Positions 12,186 to 23,220 of a stretch of 64,000 nucleotides of DNA are shown piece after piece. The number at the start of each line of letters is the position of its first letter. Positions within the stretch are counted from its first letter, which is position 1. The stretch is from contig JAHBBC010000010.1 in the NCBI GenBank assembly GCA_019915015.1, positions 62,001 to 126,000 on the forward strand, written 5' to 3'. The stretch comes from Auriscalpium vulgare. Lineage: Eukaryota > Basidiomycota > Agaricomycetes > Russulales > Auriscalpiaceae. The notes under the pieces were generated by a model. It was not told where the DNA came from, did no database searches, and saw nothing but the letters and a program-made list of their open reading frames with translations. The position numbers were made by a program, and so were the translations under genes.

Positions 12186-13187
12186 GTCCGATTGTCACTT
12201 GTACAAATTGAAGCCAGGTAAGACAGAGGAACGGGCTTCCTGTGGTGGCAGTGAGCATGGGAAATAAGAGAAGATACGATGAGTTACGCACCAGAGCAGA
12301 ATAAAGCACTGTTTGAGGGCTGGAGAGCTTCCACGGACCTTTCGGGGAGGGGAGGAAGGAGACTCCCAGTAGCTGATCGCGTACGTCCGTGTTGTGCAAA
12401 GTTTTGGAGGACTGAGAATTGAGATGACAGGAAGTCGGCAGTGCTGGAGTCGTCGACACGCGTATGGTCGATGTTGAAGGAGTCGGACCCCGGATAGCCC
12501 CGCCCCCAGCTACCCGGCCTTCAGGTTGGTCAAGCTCGACACATAAATACGCTCAAGAAACCGCGCACGCGTTCAATAACCCCCAAGCGGCTTCAAGGGC
12601 ACACGGTCGGTAGCGAACAACCAGTTGCACATAAATTCTGTGTTACTTCTCGAACTAGCACCCGTTCCTCGCGTACATATGGTCCTCGTGTCAGCATAAA
12701 ACATTTTATTTCTTCTTGCACAGTATGTAGTGAAAAGGTCAGGATTCTGAAACCACAATGCGGGAAATGGTGTCACCGTAGAGTAGGGTCCCAGAAGGAA
12801 GAGTTTATGCGCGACCCAAATGCCCATCGCCAAGTCAAGTCTCGCCAGTCTGATACCACACATGTCGTACTGTGGACCTCCCTGAACTTCGCTTGCCTTG
12901 ATCCCTCTGTCTGCCATGTGAAACCAGATCCGCGTCGGGAGATGCAAAACGGTTCTAGCGCGAGGGTCCCGACGACGGCTCGCCTGAACTACGCTGATCT
13001 GGAACGGTCGCCCAACTTCAGTGTAATTTCTGGGCAACAATGTGTCCAACGTACCGTCCCAAGATGATGGTGATGTCCCTTATGCCGTACAATGGCTATC
13101 CAATATATAAATGTGACCGGTCAGGAAGGTAATGATGGGCAGGGTTAGATATGCGTCCCGTCGATCGCGAAGCTTGGGACCGCTGAG
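12186..13187. other. Intergenic region, no supported gene
   Basis: The longest frame here (12573-13049, minus) begins with a non-ATG codon and shows no domain. The rest has only short frames. Confidence 0.4.
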
Positions 13188-13912
13188 TCAAATCCAGTCG
13201 ACATTCTGTGGGCCCTGTTGGCTGAAAGTCAATATCGCGTCACAAGTAGACCACGTTCAAGACATACCCAGAAGTGATCCGCACTCTGATACATCTCCAG
13301 TTCGATGCCGCGTTCGCGACAGACTTCATTGAACATGGTGAGCTGGTGCGCGGACGAGAGGGGCGTCACACTGATCTGCTGCAGTTTGGGCAGCGTACGT
13401 AGTGCTGCGAGGAAGGGCTTGGCGTCCTTGGCATGCTCGATCGACAGTCGGTACCTTCTGAGGAGGTACGCGACACGAATGAGGGTCGGAGGGAGCGAAA
13501 TGACCGCCTCGCCGACAGGGAGTTCGGTGAATACCAGGTTCTCGAGGTGCATGAGTTGCATGAGCACCTCATGCGGTGGAAGTTCCCCTACAATGCGCAA
13601 ACTTTGTAGATGCGGGAGTACGCCTGCCTCGTGCAACCACTCGCAGACGGACGTGTTGCGCCACGAAGGCCCGTTCAGCTCCAGTTCGCGCAATGGAGGG
13701 AAGTTCGCCTTCGCCAAGTAGCCGACTTGGTCCCCAATGATGGACATAGACTGAACAGTTTCGGGGATTTCAGGGAGCGGCTCCCAAAATTCCGAAAATT
13801 CCAAGTCCTCGTCGTAAATATAGACAGAGAGCGTGCAAATGGATGGCCACAGGCGCACAATTGATTCCACGATGTCGTAATAGGCGTCGAGTTCAAGAAA
13901 TACGAGCCGTGT
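13188..13912 (-). pseudogene. F-box/LRR-like paralogue 5, 5'-truncated
   Basis: Only the C-terminal leucine-rich part is present. Reading from about 13912 it aligns with paralogue 1 from the LEL..VESIVRLWPS segment to the end, including LPHLQSLRIVGELPPHEVL and LPKLQQISVTPLSSAHQL. In-frame stops appear just upstream, and no F-box segment is found before 14.4 kb. The 3' end is intact: intron 13215-13267 and last exon 13214-13188 giving GPQNVDWI. It is a truncated duplicate of paralogue 1. Confidence 0.7.
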
Positions 13913-14433
13913 CAGTAGTTAAGGTAACTATATGACTGGAGTAGTAGCGACTAGCTTTTAGAGAGCCATCGCTGAGCATGGCAGTACGATTCCGACTGAA
14001 TAGTAGGCACCAAGAGAAGATTTAACCTGTTGCGCACAATGAGGGACACCTGCCACTGGGTGCTTACGGCCTTCTCGTTCACGGCCAGGAAGCTGCACAC
14101 AAGGAGCAGTCACTAGTCACTGCTTGGTCCGCGCCGGAGACTCGGACGCGTTCAAGCGGGAGACCTCAAACACTGGTCATTGCTATGATTTTGCAGAATT
14201 TGTTGTACTTATTTTATATGTATGTACTCTGCAAGTCTATACGAAGAAGTAGCATTTACTGCTGAGCAGCTATTCACAGGTGGCGCTTGGTTAGACACAC
14301 TGCAAGCAAATAGCTGCTGAACAAGACCCGCAGTGTATTGAGGATGAGGGTGGGTCGATCCGTGCGCGCCCCGTCCAAGGGTTTCGAGAAGCGCCGTTGC
14401 TGGGTAACTGCACGGCCTGCGAGGCGTCCACCG

Positions 14434-14917
14434 TGTTGGAATTTGGTGATGACGCTAGTCTCATGACAAATACTATGGAATGATCTAGAACGATCTGGAC
14501 TTGTTTGATCATGGAACATTGTAGAATAGTCTAGAATAGCTACTGTACAGGATTGCTATACGCTTACTCAGGTCTTAACTCCTATCTCCTAGGATGACTG
14601 ATGTACTTACTGATGCTGTGCAAGCTGACTGATTCTTACACATTATGTCTTACACATATGCTTTATGCTTACTACACAATTTCTGATTGGTTGATATGCA
14701 GAGCCCCAAGTAGTATAAAAGGGCTCCTTTCTTCGCTCAGATACCTCAGTCTTTTCACATCACAGACTGAGGTGAGCATTCCTATGCATACTTAGGAGTC
14801 TTCTCTTTACTAACTCACTTGTAGTATAGACTAACGTCTCTCTAAGGTACTGCAATATAGTCTTTTCACATCACAGACTGAGTATAGACTAACGTCTCTC
14901 TAAGTTGTGTTTCATCA
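14434..14917 (+). repeat. 5' LTR of the copia element
   Basis: 484 bp, starting TGTTGGAATTTGG and ending GTTTCATCA. TATAAAA at 14714-14720 is the likely promoter core. A short internal duplication (cttttcacatcacagactgag, given here only as its position, 14753-14890) occurs twice. Confidence 0.95.
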
Positions 14918-14929
14918 GGTTATGGGCCC
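14918..14929 (+). other. Primer-binding site, half-tRNA type
   Basis: GGTTATGGGCCC begins directly after the 5' LTR. Its complement GGGCCCATAACC is the anticodon arm of eukaryotic initiator tRNA-Met, as in Drosophila copia and related elements that are primed by a cleaved half-tRNA. There is no match to a tRNA 3' end. Confidence 0.75.
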
Positions 14930-15611
14930 TGCCTGAACACCTGCTACAAGAAGTTACTTTGCTTTTTATCAAGGCGAGTCTACCATCATCTTCCCACTCG
15001 CGCCCTATCTTGGAGCTCTTCATTGAGCTGCCATTGTGCTCTCGCCCCTTTGGGGTTACGCGAGCGCTGATGACGGAGGCATGGCGATGCCAGAAGTCAG
15101 CGTGAGCCCTTCTGCCCTGTCCCTCTGTGCGCATACTGTACAATTACCTACCCTGGTGTAGACCACAACTGTGTCGAACCAGAAGAGTCCACTACGGGCT
15201 TAGGGGAACCTGGGGAAGCCTGGGGGAACCATAGGTCCACTGAACTGTTGGCTGTCTGTCCCTTAAGTGGGAAGCAGTTTTGGTGTCCCAATCCTGAGGG
15301 CGGTAGTCAATCCACCCAGGAGCACCTGTTACAACTGCAGTGCGCTACTATAAGTACTTAGATTTGTGGAGCCCAACCATCTAGGCTTTAATTAGGATCC
15401 GGAGGTGTACCTTGGTGCATTCTCGTTTCATCCTAACCACAAATTTGCATACAAGTACTGTAATTGTACTGTATATGCGCACATGGACATGGGCAGGACA
15501 GGACCTTAGGGTTCTGGCTTAGAGATACAGCACATAGGGTTGACGTCGTCTTGAACTTCTTAAAGAATCTGGGTCTGACTGCTCCTCAAACCCAGATCAT
15601 TCGCTCTACAC
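14930..15611. other. Untranslated leader of the copia element
   Basis: About 680 bp separate the primer site from the gag-pol ATG. No long frame is present. This is the usual place for packaging signals, but none can be recognised by eye. Confidence 0.5.
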
Positions 15612-18600
15612 ATGTCTGGAGAATTACTTCCCAAAGGATTTACCATCCTAGCTGGAAACAGCAACTATGCCCTTTGGCAAGATGATATGATGGCCTTTCT
15701 TAAAGTCAAGAAGCTCTGGAGGTACACCAGTGGCTCCAAGCCATCTCCCAAAGCTGCAGATCCAGACAATCCTACTGCAACTGAGGTGGAGGCGGAGGCA
15801 GTATGGGATGAAGAAGATGATGTGGCGCTTGGATACATTAAAGCATCCCTGGCACCAGCCTTGAAGAACAAAGTGGGCAACGATGACCACTCTTCTGATG
15901 CCTGGAAATTTCTCAAAACATCCTATTCCAAACCCGGCACTCGCACCATCTTCACCCAATTTGACCTCTACCTTTCCACCCGTCTCATCGATACCAAACC
16001 TCTTGGACCTCAGATCAATGACTTTGATCAGCAGTATGAGAATCTCAAGAAGAATGGCATAACTGTTACACCCATCCAACACGCGTACTTCCTCCTCAAG
16101 GCCCTCCCAGATTCCTACAAGGCATTTAGGGATCTTACCCTTGATTCCTTCAGTGACCTTAAAACTGCCACTCCTGCTGAGATCACTACTCGCATCCTTG
16201 GCAAAGAGGCTAGCATAAAGGCAGACTCCACCATCGCTGCCACTGTTAATTCTGCGGCTGCCAAAGCCAAAGGAAAGCAGAAGGTGGAGAAGGGCAAGTG
16301 CAAGTACTGTCACAAGAAGGGTCACTGGGAGGCCAATTGTCGCAAGAAACAGGCTGATGAAGCTGGCGACAAGAAGAAGGGAGGGGACAGTAGTGGCGGC
16401 GGCGGAGGTAGTAGTAAACCCTCTGTAAATGCTCTAATTGTTGAGGCCTCGTCCTCCAATGAAGTCGCTGTTGCCTGGTACCTCTCGCCTGATAAGAATC
16501 GCTGGATGCTTGACAGTGGTTGCTCTCACCATATTACACATACACGTACAGACTTTGCCCAGTACACGCCCCTAGAAAAACCTGGACATATTGCCGTTGG
16601 TGATAGTACTGCCCAGGCTATGCACTTCTATGGGACGGGCACTGTCAATGCGTGGACAGATGTGGATGGGAAGCGTGTTGCGGTCACGCTTAAGAATGTG
16701 CTTTTTGCACCTAAAGCCGCTCATCGATACATATCGGTGACTACACTGTTGAACCAGAAGTTTGATGTGCTTCTACGTGGTTCTACAGGAGTGTGTACAA
16801 TAGAACGCGCTGGCATAACCTATGGTATTGGCCAAAAGCACGATCAGTTTTATTGGTTGGAGCTTACACCTAAACCTGCGGTTCATGAGGCGACGGTTAA
16901 AGATGCGGTCTCGGTTGACATTGCTCATGGACGCTTTGCTCATATGTCACATGGCGCCCTGAAACGACTTACTTCTGAAGTTGTCAAAGGGATTGTCATA
17001 GACCATGCTACAGTGGCTACTAAACCCTGTCATGGATGTGAGCTTGGCAAGAGCACTCGCCAGACCTACCCTAGTTCAGATAAGCGTGCCGCCAGGGTTC
17101 TTGGCAAAATCCATTCGGATCTAGTCGGACCTATGCGTGTGCAGTCTATCCAAGGATTCACATATATTGCGACATTCCTCGATGACTTCAGTAACAAAGG
17201 AGTTGCTATGTTCCTCAAGCGAAAGTCAGATTTTCTCCTGGCATTTGAAACATTCCTGGCCAGAGCTGAGAAGGAAACTAGTGTCAAGCTAGTGATCTTT
17301 CACTCTGATCGAGGAGGGGAATATATAAATACTATCTTGGATAAACGCTTTAAAGAACTGGGCATCACGCATCATAAAACCATGCCTTACACGCCACAAC
17401 AGAACGGACGTGCGGAGCGCTGGAATCGTACCATCATGGAGAAAGCCCTGTCTATGCTTCATCATGCAGGCTTGTCTCTTGGGTTCTGGCAATGCGCGGT
17501 TGAGACTGCTGTTCATGTCTACAATCGCACTCCCACCCGTACGTTGAAATGGAAGACGCCAATGGAGGTATGGAGTGCTGGTCACATTCCTGACGTTGCG
17601 TACTTTCGCGTTTTTGGCTGCAAAGCCTACGTGCACATTCAGAAGGAACATCGTCATAAATTGGAACCTAATGCCAAAGAAATGACGTTTGTGGGTTACG
17701 AGGATGGTTCAAAAGGTTACCGTTTCTGGAATCCTGCCACCCGGTCCATTGTGTTGTCTGGCGAAGCAACATTTGATGAGACTTCCTTCATTTCAAGACC
17801 AACCCAGAAAGCGCCCCCAAGCGCTCCTGATCCTCCTACTCAACACCTAAGTCTCTCTGATTTAATCAATGATGAGGACTTCACTCCTGAACGGAGGCCT
17901 GTGCCCGCTCCTCCAGTTAACGCAGCTGGAGATGACTCGGATCCAGATGAGGATCCAGCACCCAAAGTAGAGAAAGACGATTCTAAGGTTAAAACACCAC
18001 CTGCTACACCACCACCATCACGACCACATACGCCTCCACCTCCTGCTCCACCTCGCACACCACCTCGTCGCGCAACCAATGCTAGAGTTGATAATGAAGC
18101 ACTTAGGCATAGAGTCCCACCGTTAGAAGAATCTCCACCTATCGCTGAAGCAGTGACACCACCAGCGCGTCCACGACGTGCAAATGCTGGTCAAAGAGCT
18201 GCAAGGCTCGGCGATCAGTATGATGGCTTAACTGCACTTCAAGTTGAACAGCTGGATCTTCGACGGCGATTGCCTGATACACAAGGACTTGTGCGTCAGC
18301 TGGACTTTGAAGCTCCTAATCTCCACGCTCTGTTAGATCTCATGGTTGGTCACGATCCCAAAACCTACACAGAGGCTATGGCATCGCGAGATTTTTCCAA
18401 ATGGTGGGAGGCGTGTCGGTATGAATTGGACCAGCTGAATAAGCTTGGTACTTGGGAACTGGTGGACAGACCAAAGAATAGAAAAGTCATTAAAAATCGT
18501 TGGGTGTTTAAGCTCAAGTCCAATGGCGTTTATCGTGCACGACTTGTAGCAAAGGGATTTACACAGGTTGAAGGGGTCGATTACACGGAAACTTTCAGTC

Positions 18601-19901
18601 CAGTCGCCCGCTTTGAAACTATACGTTTCCTTCTTGCGTTGGCCGCGCTTGAAGATTGGGAAATTCATGGTATGGACGTCAAGTCGGCGTTCTTACATGG
18701 CGAACTGGATGAAGAGATCTTCATGGAGCAACCAGAAGGTTTCCTGATCCCAGGGTTAGAGGACAAGGTAGTTCGATTGCTGAAGGCTATCTACGGCTTG
18801 AAGCAGGCGTCCAGAGTATGGAACGTACAAATCGATGCTCTCTTGAAGGAAATTGGATTCACCAGGACCTATTCGGATACTGGTGTCTATGTCTATCGGC
18901 GACAGGAGGGGAACACAGTTACCATTTTGGTGCTGTATGTCGACGATATGGCTATCATGGGCAATTCGCTCCCAGAGATCACTCGAATCAAAGCCTTGCT
19001 TAAGACTCGATATGAGATGTCAGACTTAGGGGAGTTAAAAGAATTCCTTGGCATACGTATCACAAGAGATAGGCGCAAAAGGACATTGACAATCGACCAG
19101 AAGACATATCTGGAAGAAGTCCTTGATAGATTTGGGATGAAGGACGCGAACCCTGCTCGAACCCCTCTACCTGCGGGCTGTGTTTTGATAGCGTCTACTG
19201 AAGAAGTGGACAATGCACGTCGGAGTTATTACCAGTCGCTTATTGGCAGTATGATGTACTTTGCCATTGGCACTCGTCCAGACGCGGCATATGCTATTGC
19301 ACGCCTAGCACAGTACAGTGCGAATCCCACTGAAATGCATCTGAAGATGGCGAAGTACGTCTTGCGGTATATCAAAGGCACCCTTGACTACAAGCTTGTC
19401 TACAATGGCTTATCAGAGGAAGCTCAACTGCTTTCATACACGGACTCTGACCATGCTGAGAATAGAGACGATAGGACTTCCATTTCAGCCTTTGTTGTTA
19501 AACTGGCTGGAGGAGCTATTTCCTGGATGTCGCGGAAGCAAGCTACTACTTCCCAATCCACAGCTCAATCGGAATACATCTCTATGGCGGAGGCTGCAAA
19601 GCAGTTGCAGTGGTACTACAACTTGTACTCTGAGCTTGGACTACCGGATCCCACTCCTATCGACATGCGATGCGATAATCGAGCTGCTATTCTTGCCGCA
19701 GAAAATCCCATGGTTGGTAGGAACATGAAGCATGTAGAGGTTAAATACCACTTCATCCGGGAGTGCGTGGCAAAGGGACTTGTTCGCCTTGTACCAACCC
19801 CATCGGCTGAGAACGTCTCTGATGCTTTGACCAAGTCATTGCCTTATGAGCTACTTACTCGGTTCAGTGGGAGCATGGGTTTGACTCGTCGCAAGGACTA
19901 G
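15612..19901 (+). CDS. Copia Gag-Pol polyprotein
   Basis: One uninterrupted frame of 1429 aa. In order: a Gag region (about 1-225); a CCHC zinc knuckle CX2CX4HX4C starting at Cys230; an aspartic protease with the active-site DSG at Asp301; an integrase with an HHCC-type region (about 435-480) and a DDE core (HSDLVGPM, FLDDFS, HSDRGGEY), followed by PYTPQQNGRAERWNRT; a reverse transcriptase with the YVDD active site near residue 1109; and RNase H beginning around YTDSDHAE (about 1276). Integrase precedes reverse transcriptase, which is the copia order. No frameshift separates gag and pol, so Gag excess would have to arise another way. Confidence 0.96.
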   Translation: MSGELLPKGFTILAGNSNYALWQDDMMAFLKVKKLWRYTSGSKPSPKAADPDNPTATEVEAEAVWDEEDDVALGYIKASLAPALKNKVGNDDHSSDAWKFLKTSYSKPGTRTIFTQFDLYLSTRLIDTKPLGPQINDFDQQYENLKKNGITVTPIQHAYFLLKALPDSYKAFRDLTLDSFSDLKTATPAEITTRILGKEASIKADSTIAATVNSAAAKAKGKQKVEKGKCKYCHKKGHWEANCRKKQADEAGDKKKGGDSSGGGGGSSKPSVNALIVEASSSNEVAVAWYLSPDKNRWMLDSGCSHHITHTRTDFAQYTPLEKPGHIAVGDSTAQAMHFYGTGTVNAWTDVDGKRVAVTLKNVLFAPKAAHRYISVTTLLNQKFDVLLRGSTGVCTIERAGITYGIGQKHDQFYWLELTPKPAVHEATVKDAVSVDIAHGRFAHMSHGALKRLTSEVVKGIVIDHATVATKPCHGCELGKSTRQTYPSSDKRAARVLGKIHSDLVGPMRVQSIQGFTYIATFLDDFSNKGVAMFLKRKSDFLLAFETFLARAEKETSVKLVIFHSDRGGEYINTILDKRFKELGITHHKTMPYTPQQNGRAERWNRTIMEKALSMLHHAGLSLGFWQCAVETAVHVYNRTPTRTLKWKTPMEVWSAGHIPDVAYFRVFGCKAYVHIQKEHRHKLEPNAKEMTFVGYEDGSKGYRFWNPATRSIVLSGEATFDETSFISRPTQKAPPSAPDPPTQHLSLSDLINDEDFTPERRPVPAPPVNAAGDDSDPDEDPAPKVEKDDSKVKTPPATPPPSRPHTPPPPAPPRTPPRRATNARVDNEALRHRVPPLEESPPIAEAVTPPARPRRANAGQRAARLGDQYDGLTALQVEQLDLRRRLPDTQGLVRQLDFEAPNLHALLDLMVGHDPKTYTEAMASRDFSKWWEACRYELDQLNKLGTWELVDRPKNRKVIKNRWVFKLKSNGVYRARLVAKGFTQVEGVDYTETFSPVARFETIRFLLALAALEDWEIHGMDVKSAFLHGELDEEIFMEQPEGFLIPGLEDKVVRLLKAIYGLKQASRVWNVQIDALLKEIGFTRTYSDTGVYVYRRQEGNTVTILVLYVDDMAIMGNSLPEITRIKALLKTRYEMSDLGELKEFLGIRITRDRRKRTLTIDQKTYLEEVLDRFGMKDANPARTPLPAGCVLIASTEEVDNARRSYYQSLIGSMMYFAIGTRPDAAYAIARLAQYSANPTEMHLKMAKYVLRYIKGTLDYKLVYNGLSEEAQLLSYTDSDHAENRDDRTSISAFVVKLAGGAISWMSRKQATTSQSTAQSEYISMAEAAKQLQWYYNLYSELGLPDPTPIDMRCDNRAAILAAENPMVGRNMKHVEVKYHFIRECVAKGLVRLVPTPSAENVSDALTKSLPYELLTRFSGSMGLTRRKD

Positions 19902-19924
19902 TGCTTGTCACTATTCGACTAGCC

Positions 19925-19937
19925 CATCAAGTGGGAG
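19925..19937 (+). other. Polypurine tract of the copia element
   Basis: CATCAAGTGGGAG directly abuts the 3' LTR, the position where plus-strand DNA synthesis is primed. The purine-rich AAGTGGGAG is typical for copia elements. Confidence 0.7.
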
Positions 19938-20421
19938 TGTTGGAATTTGGTGATGACGCTAGTCTCATGACAAATACTATGGAATGATCTAGAACGATCT
20001 GGACTTGTTTGATCATGGAACATTGTAGAATAGTCTAGAATAGCTACTGTACAGGATTGCTATACGCTTACTCAGGTCTTAACTCCTATCTCCTAGGATG
20101 ACTGATGTACTTACTGATGCTGTGCAAGCTGACTGATTCTTACACATTATGTCTTACACATATGCTTTATGCTTACTACACAATTTCTGATTGGTTGATA
20201 TGCAGAGCCCCAAGTAGTATAAAAGGGCTCCTTTCTTCGCTCAGATACCTCAGTCTTTTCACATCACAGACTGAGGTGAGCATTCCTATGCATACTTAGG
20301 AGTCTTCTCTTTACTAACTCACTTGTAGTATAGACTAACGTCTCTCTAAGGTACTGCAATATAGTCTTTTCACATCACAGACTGAGTATAGACTAACGTC
20401 TCTCTAAGTTGTGTTTCATCA
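19938..20421 (+). repeat. 3' LTR of the copia element
   Basis: 484 bp, the same length and, by eye, the same sequence as the 5' LTR, with its TATAAAA at 20218-20224. Identity of the two LTRs implies recent insertion. Confidence 0.95.
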
Positions 20422-20426
20422 CACCG

Positions 20427-22600
20427 TGGTCGTGCGCGCCCGTCAATCTTGAGGACTTCGAGGCGCGTCAACGCGCCGACGTCCAGAGGAGCTGCAGGGG
20501 CGGCGTCCGCCCCTGCTCCGCGTCCGGCGATGACGTGGTGCCTGGTACCGTGGTCGTCTCGACGTCGTGTAAGTTGACCGCCTCGCCCACGGCGAGCAGC
20601 CTCGTCCAGCCCCTGGCCAGCGATGTGCGTGAGCTACGTCGTGAGCGCGGCTGTTCGAGCTGCGCGCGTCCGTGGGTGTCGCCGCAAGAGCCATGTCCAT
20701 GGCGGTCCGCAGACTCGTCCAGATGCGTCGAGGCGCTGGGGTCGTCCAGGAAGGCCGCAGGCCCTGCGCGGGCGCCCCGCGTATTATGCGCCACGTCCAC
20801 GTCCATGCCGCATGCGCCACGTCCAGCCCGACGACGTTCTTGAATGCGACCGACGTGCGTCCGCGCGTGTCGTCCAGGCAGCTGCTTGGCGAAGGCCATC
20901 TTGATGCCCGCGTTCGCGGTGAGCACGTCTTGGCGCGGTCGTGCGTGTCGTCCAGGTGCGTCAAGGAGTTGGTGCCTCGGCCAGGAAGGCCGCAGGCGCT
21001 GCCGCGCTGGTGGGTGCGTGAGCCTTGAAGTTGAGTGTTGGCGGCGGCCGGCGTCAGGCGGATGACGTGGCCAGCGGCGGGAGCACATCATCTAAAGATC
21101 AAGTAGGTGAGTCCAACGCCGGCGTCAGGCGGATGACGTGGCCAGCGGCGGGAGCACATCATCTAAAGATCAAGTAGGTGAGTCCAATCAATTATACACA
21201 ACGCGACGAGGTACGTACCTACGCGCAGCGTCGATACGCGGTCGTCGCGCAGTGTTGCCCGCGTCGTCGCGCAGTGTTGCCCGCGTCGTCCTGTACTTTT
21301 GAGCCGTGAGCGCCGTCGCGTGGCTGCATGGACCACGAGGCGTCCCGGGTATTTGTGCGCGCCCGGCAATCTTGAAGATGTCCAGACGTGCGCGTCCACG
21401 GGATGGACGCGCACTTGGGAAACTCCTCCAGCGCAGTCGTGCGCAGACTATGCCGCGCCCTGGGTGCCCTTGAGATTATGCGCCACGTCGTGATTTTTTG
21501 AGATTTTAGGACATCCCACGGCCCCAAAACAGCGGCGTCGCTGCTGCCAGAAAATGGGCCGGCGCCGAGGAGAAGGGTCCTCGTCCAGGGAGGATGACGA
21601 GTTGGCGCTCGGCCAGCACAACGCGTCGGCGTCCGTTGAAGTGGCGCACGGCCACCACGCTTAAGTTGAGCGTGCGCGGGCGTCCAGCGTGCTTTTGGTG
21701 CGGCGGGACGACGTCGCAAGCTCGGCTTTGGCCCCTGTCCGCGCGTCGTGCGCTACCATGATCGTCTTGACGTCGTGCAGACGAGTAAGCATGCGCCGGA
21801 TGACGCGTCCAGGGGCGGCACCCGCACGTCTGAATATTATGAAAGAGATGAGGTAGGTAAGCCAAAGAAATCGAAGACAAAGTTGACAGCGGACGTACCT
21901 AGGCGCAGCGCGCCCGCTCCAGCTTCCATGTCCGGCGTGATGGGAGTTGTACGGCAATCGCCACATCGCGACGCATCCAGCGGTCCGGTGGTATCTTGGC
22001 AGGATGCAAAGATGGCGGGATGCAAAGATGGCCGCGACGATGCGCGGAGGTCGCACAGTGTCGTAGGGCGCCTCGTCCAGAGGTTTCGAGTCGTGAGCGC
22101 AGTCACCGTCGGGTGGCTGCATGGCCTGCGAAGGCGTCCGACGTGTATTTGCGTGCCAGTGGTCTTCATTGTCGCGAAATCTCGTTGTCCAGCGGAGTTG
22201 TGACAAGTTCGAAGTAGGTGGCTAAGAGCAAAGACGTTAGTGAAATCGTAACAAAGGGGTCGGCGCGATGACGACGTACCCGTGCAGCCTAGTCATCGCC
22301 AACGCAAAACCGCATGGGCGAGTACGCACGGGCGCGGTACAAGGGGCGGACGAGGGTGATCACGTCGATCAGCGCGGCTTGCCTGCAACGCGGATTTCTG
22401 AGGCACGCGCGGCCGGACTTGTGCAACGACAGCGCGGTCGGGCTTGTCCACGTTCATTGAACTAAGGTGAGGTTGCACCGTGCCAGTACGCAGGATGCCG
22501 GACGACGTCAAGGCGACAAGTGAGCGGAGCGGCAGGCTTTAGCGTCAAAGTGAGTGTTAGTGATCGAAAAGGGAAAATAGACGCGCGTACCTCGTGTGCT
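20427..22600 (-). other. Repetitive intron-bearing minus-strand locus, interrupted by copia
   Basis: GC-rich blocks repeat in divergent form and are separated, on the minus strand, by four intron-like segments: 22590-22537 (54 nt), 22279-22222 (58 nt), 21898-21830 (69 nt) and 21218-21163 (56 nt). All start GTACG and end AG, and the first two contain CACTAAC branch-point-like sequence. The blocks between them share about 85 bp (for example 22095-22150 and 21295-21350), and the same block continues left of the copia element at 14350-14433. The translations are Arg/Thr/Trp-rich and match no family I know. It could be an unknown repeat-protein gene, a long non-coding RNA, or a degraded repeat. 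Confidence 0.4.
21047..21188. repeat. 71-bp direct tandem duplication
   Basis: Two nearly identical copies, 21047-21117 and 21118-21188, each contain GATGACGTGGCCAGCGGC and the 3' splice site of the minus-strand intron. The duplication therefore doubles the acceptor site. Confidence 0.85.
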
Positions 22601-23220
22601 CGACCATGACGAGTAAGTGAGTACAACTGCGTGCACGGCTTGTCGCTGCTGATCGCCGTCTGCTCAGCCGCAGGCGTGTCTTCTCATTCAGCGCAGGAGA
22701 TCCCACCGCGCGGGCCTTTGACACTGGGAGTCACTAGTCACTGCGCGCGGCGCGTCTTGTCATCCAGCGCGCCTCACGCGGCGTCGCTGTGCATTGGCGA
22801 ATGCGCAGGCTGGCAAGCGAGGGGCGGTAGTGAAGGCCCGCGGCACTTTGCGGCACGTCGGACGACGAGGGCGAGGCGCGGCGTGCAGGTGCGGCGTGCG
22901 GGGCTGGTGGATGACTTGTCGGGCATCGTGCTCGCAAGTGGCAATTACGGTGTGCGGCGTGCGGACACTGTGTGTGGGGTGACTCAAGGTCATCGTGCGG
23001 GGTTGACGAGGTGCGTGTTGATAGACATGAAGAGCAACGTGCCTGCGGCGTCCAAGGTGGAGGCCGGAGTCTTCGAGCGCCGCGGGTGAATGAAGGATAA
23101 GCTGACGGGGGCGAGGGGTGATCATGAGACGTGCGCCAAATCTCTGACGAGCTGCTAAACTTACCGCGGAGCTGTCACTCTGCGAGTCGGGGCCGGGAAG
23201 ACGCTAGGGGGCGCGGAATG
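22601..23220. other. No supported feature
   Basis: GC-rich sequence with overlapping low-complexity frames on both strands. No domain and no consistent exon structure. Confidence 0.4.

Larger units (their letters stand above)
14429..20426 (+). mobile_element. Intact Ty1/copia LTR retrotransposon with 5-bp target duplication
   Basis: The element proper is 14434-20421, flanked by CACCG at 14429-14433 and 20422-20426. It has two 484-bp LTRs that I see no difference between, TG..CA ends, a primer-binding site, one long gag-pol frame and a purine-rich tract before the 3' LTR. All parts needed for transposition are present, so it is probably young and potentially active. It interrupts a repetitive minus-strand locus whose left flank (about 14350-14433) resembles sequence at 21.3 and 22.1 kb. 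Confidence 0.95.

Noticed and set aside
12573..13049. 158-codon minus-strand frame
   Set aside because: Non-ATG start, no similarity to any family I know, no splice or promoter support.
21242..21295. CRISPR-like short direct repeats (TCGTCGCGCAGTGTTGCCCG twice)
   Set aside because: Only two copies, no regular spacers, eukaryotic context. This is simple local duplication.
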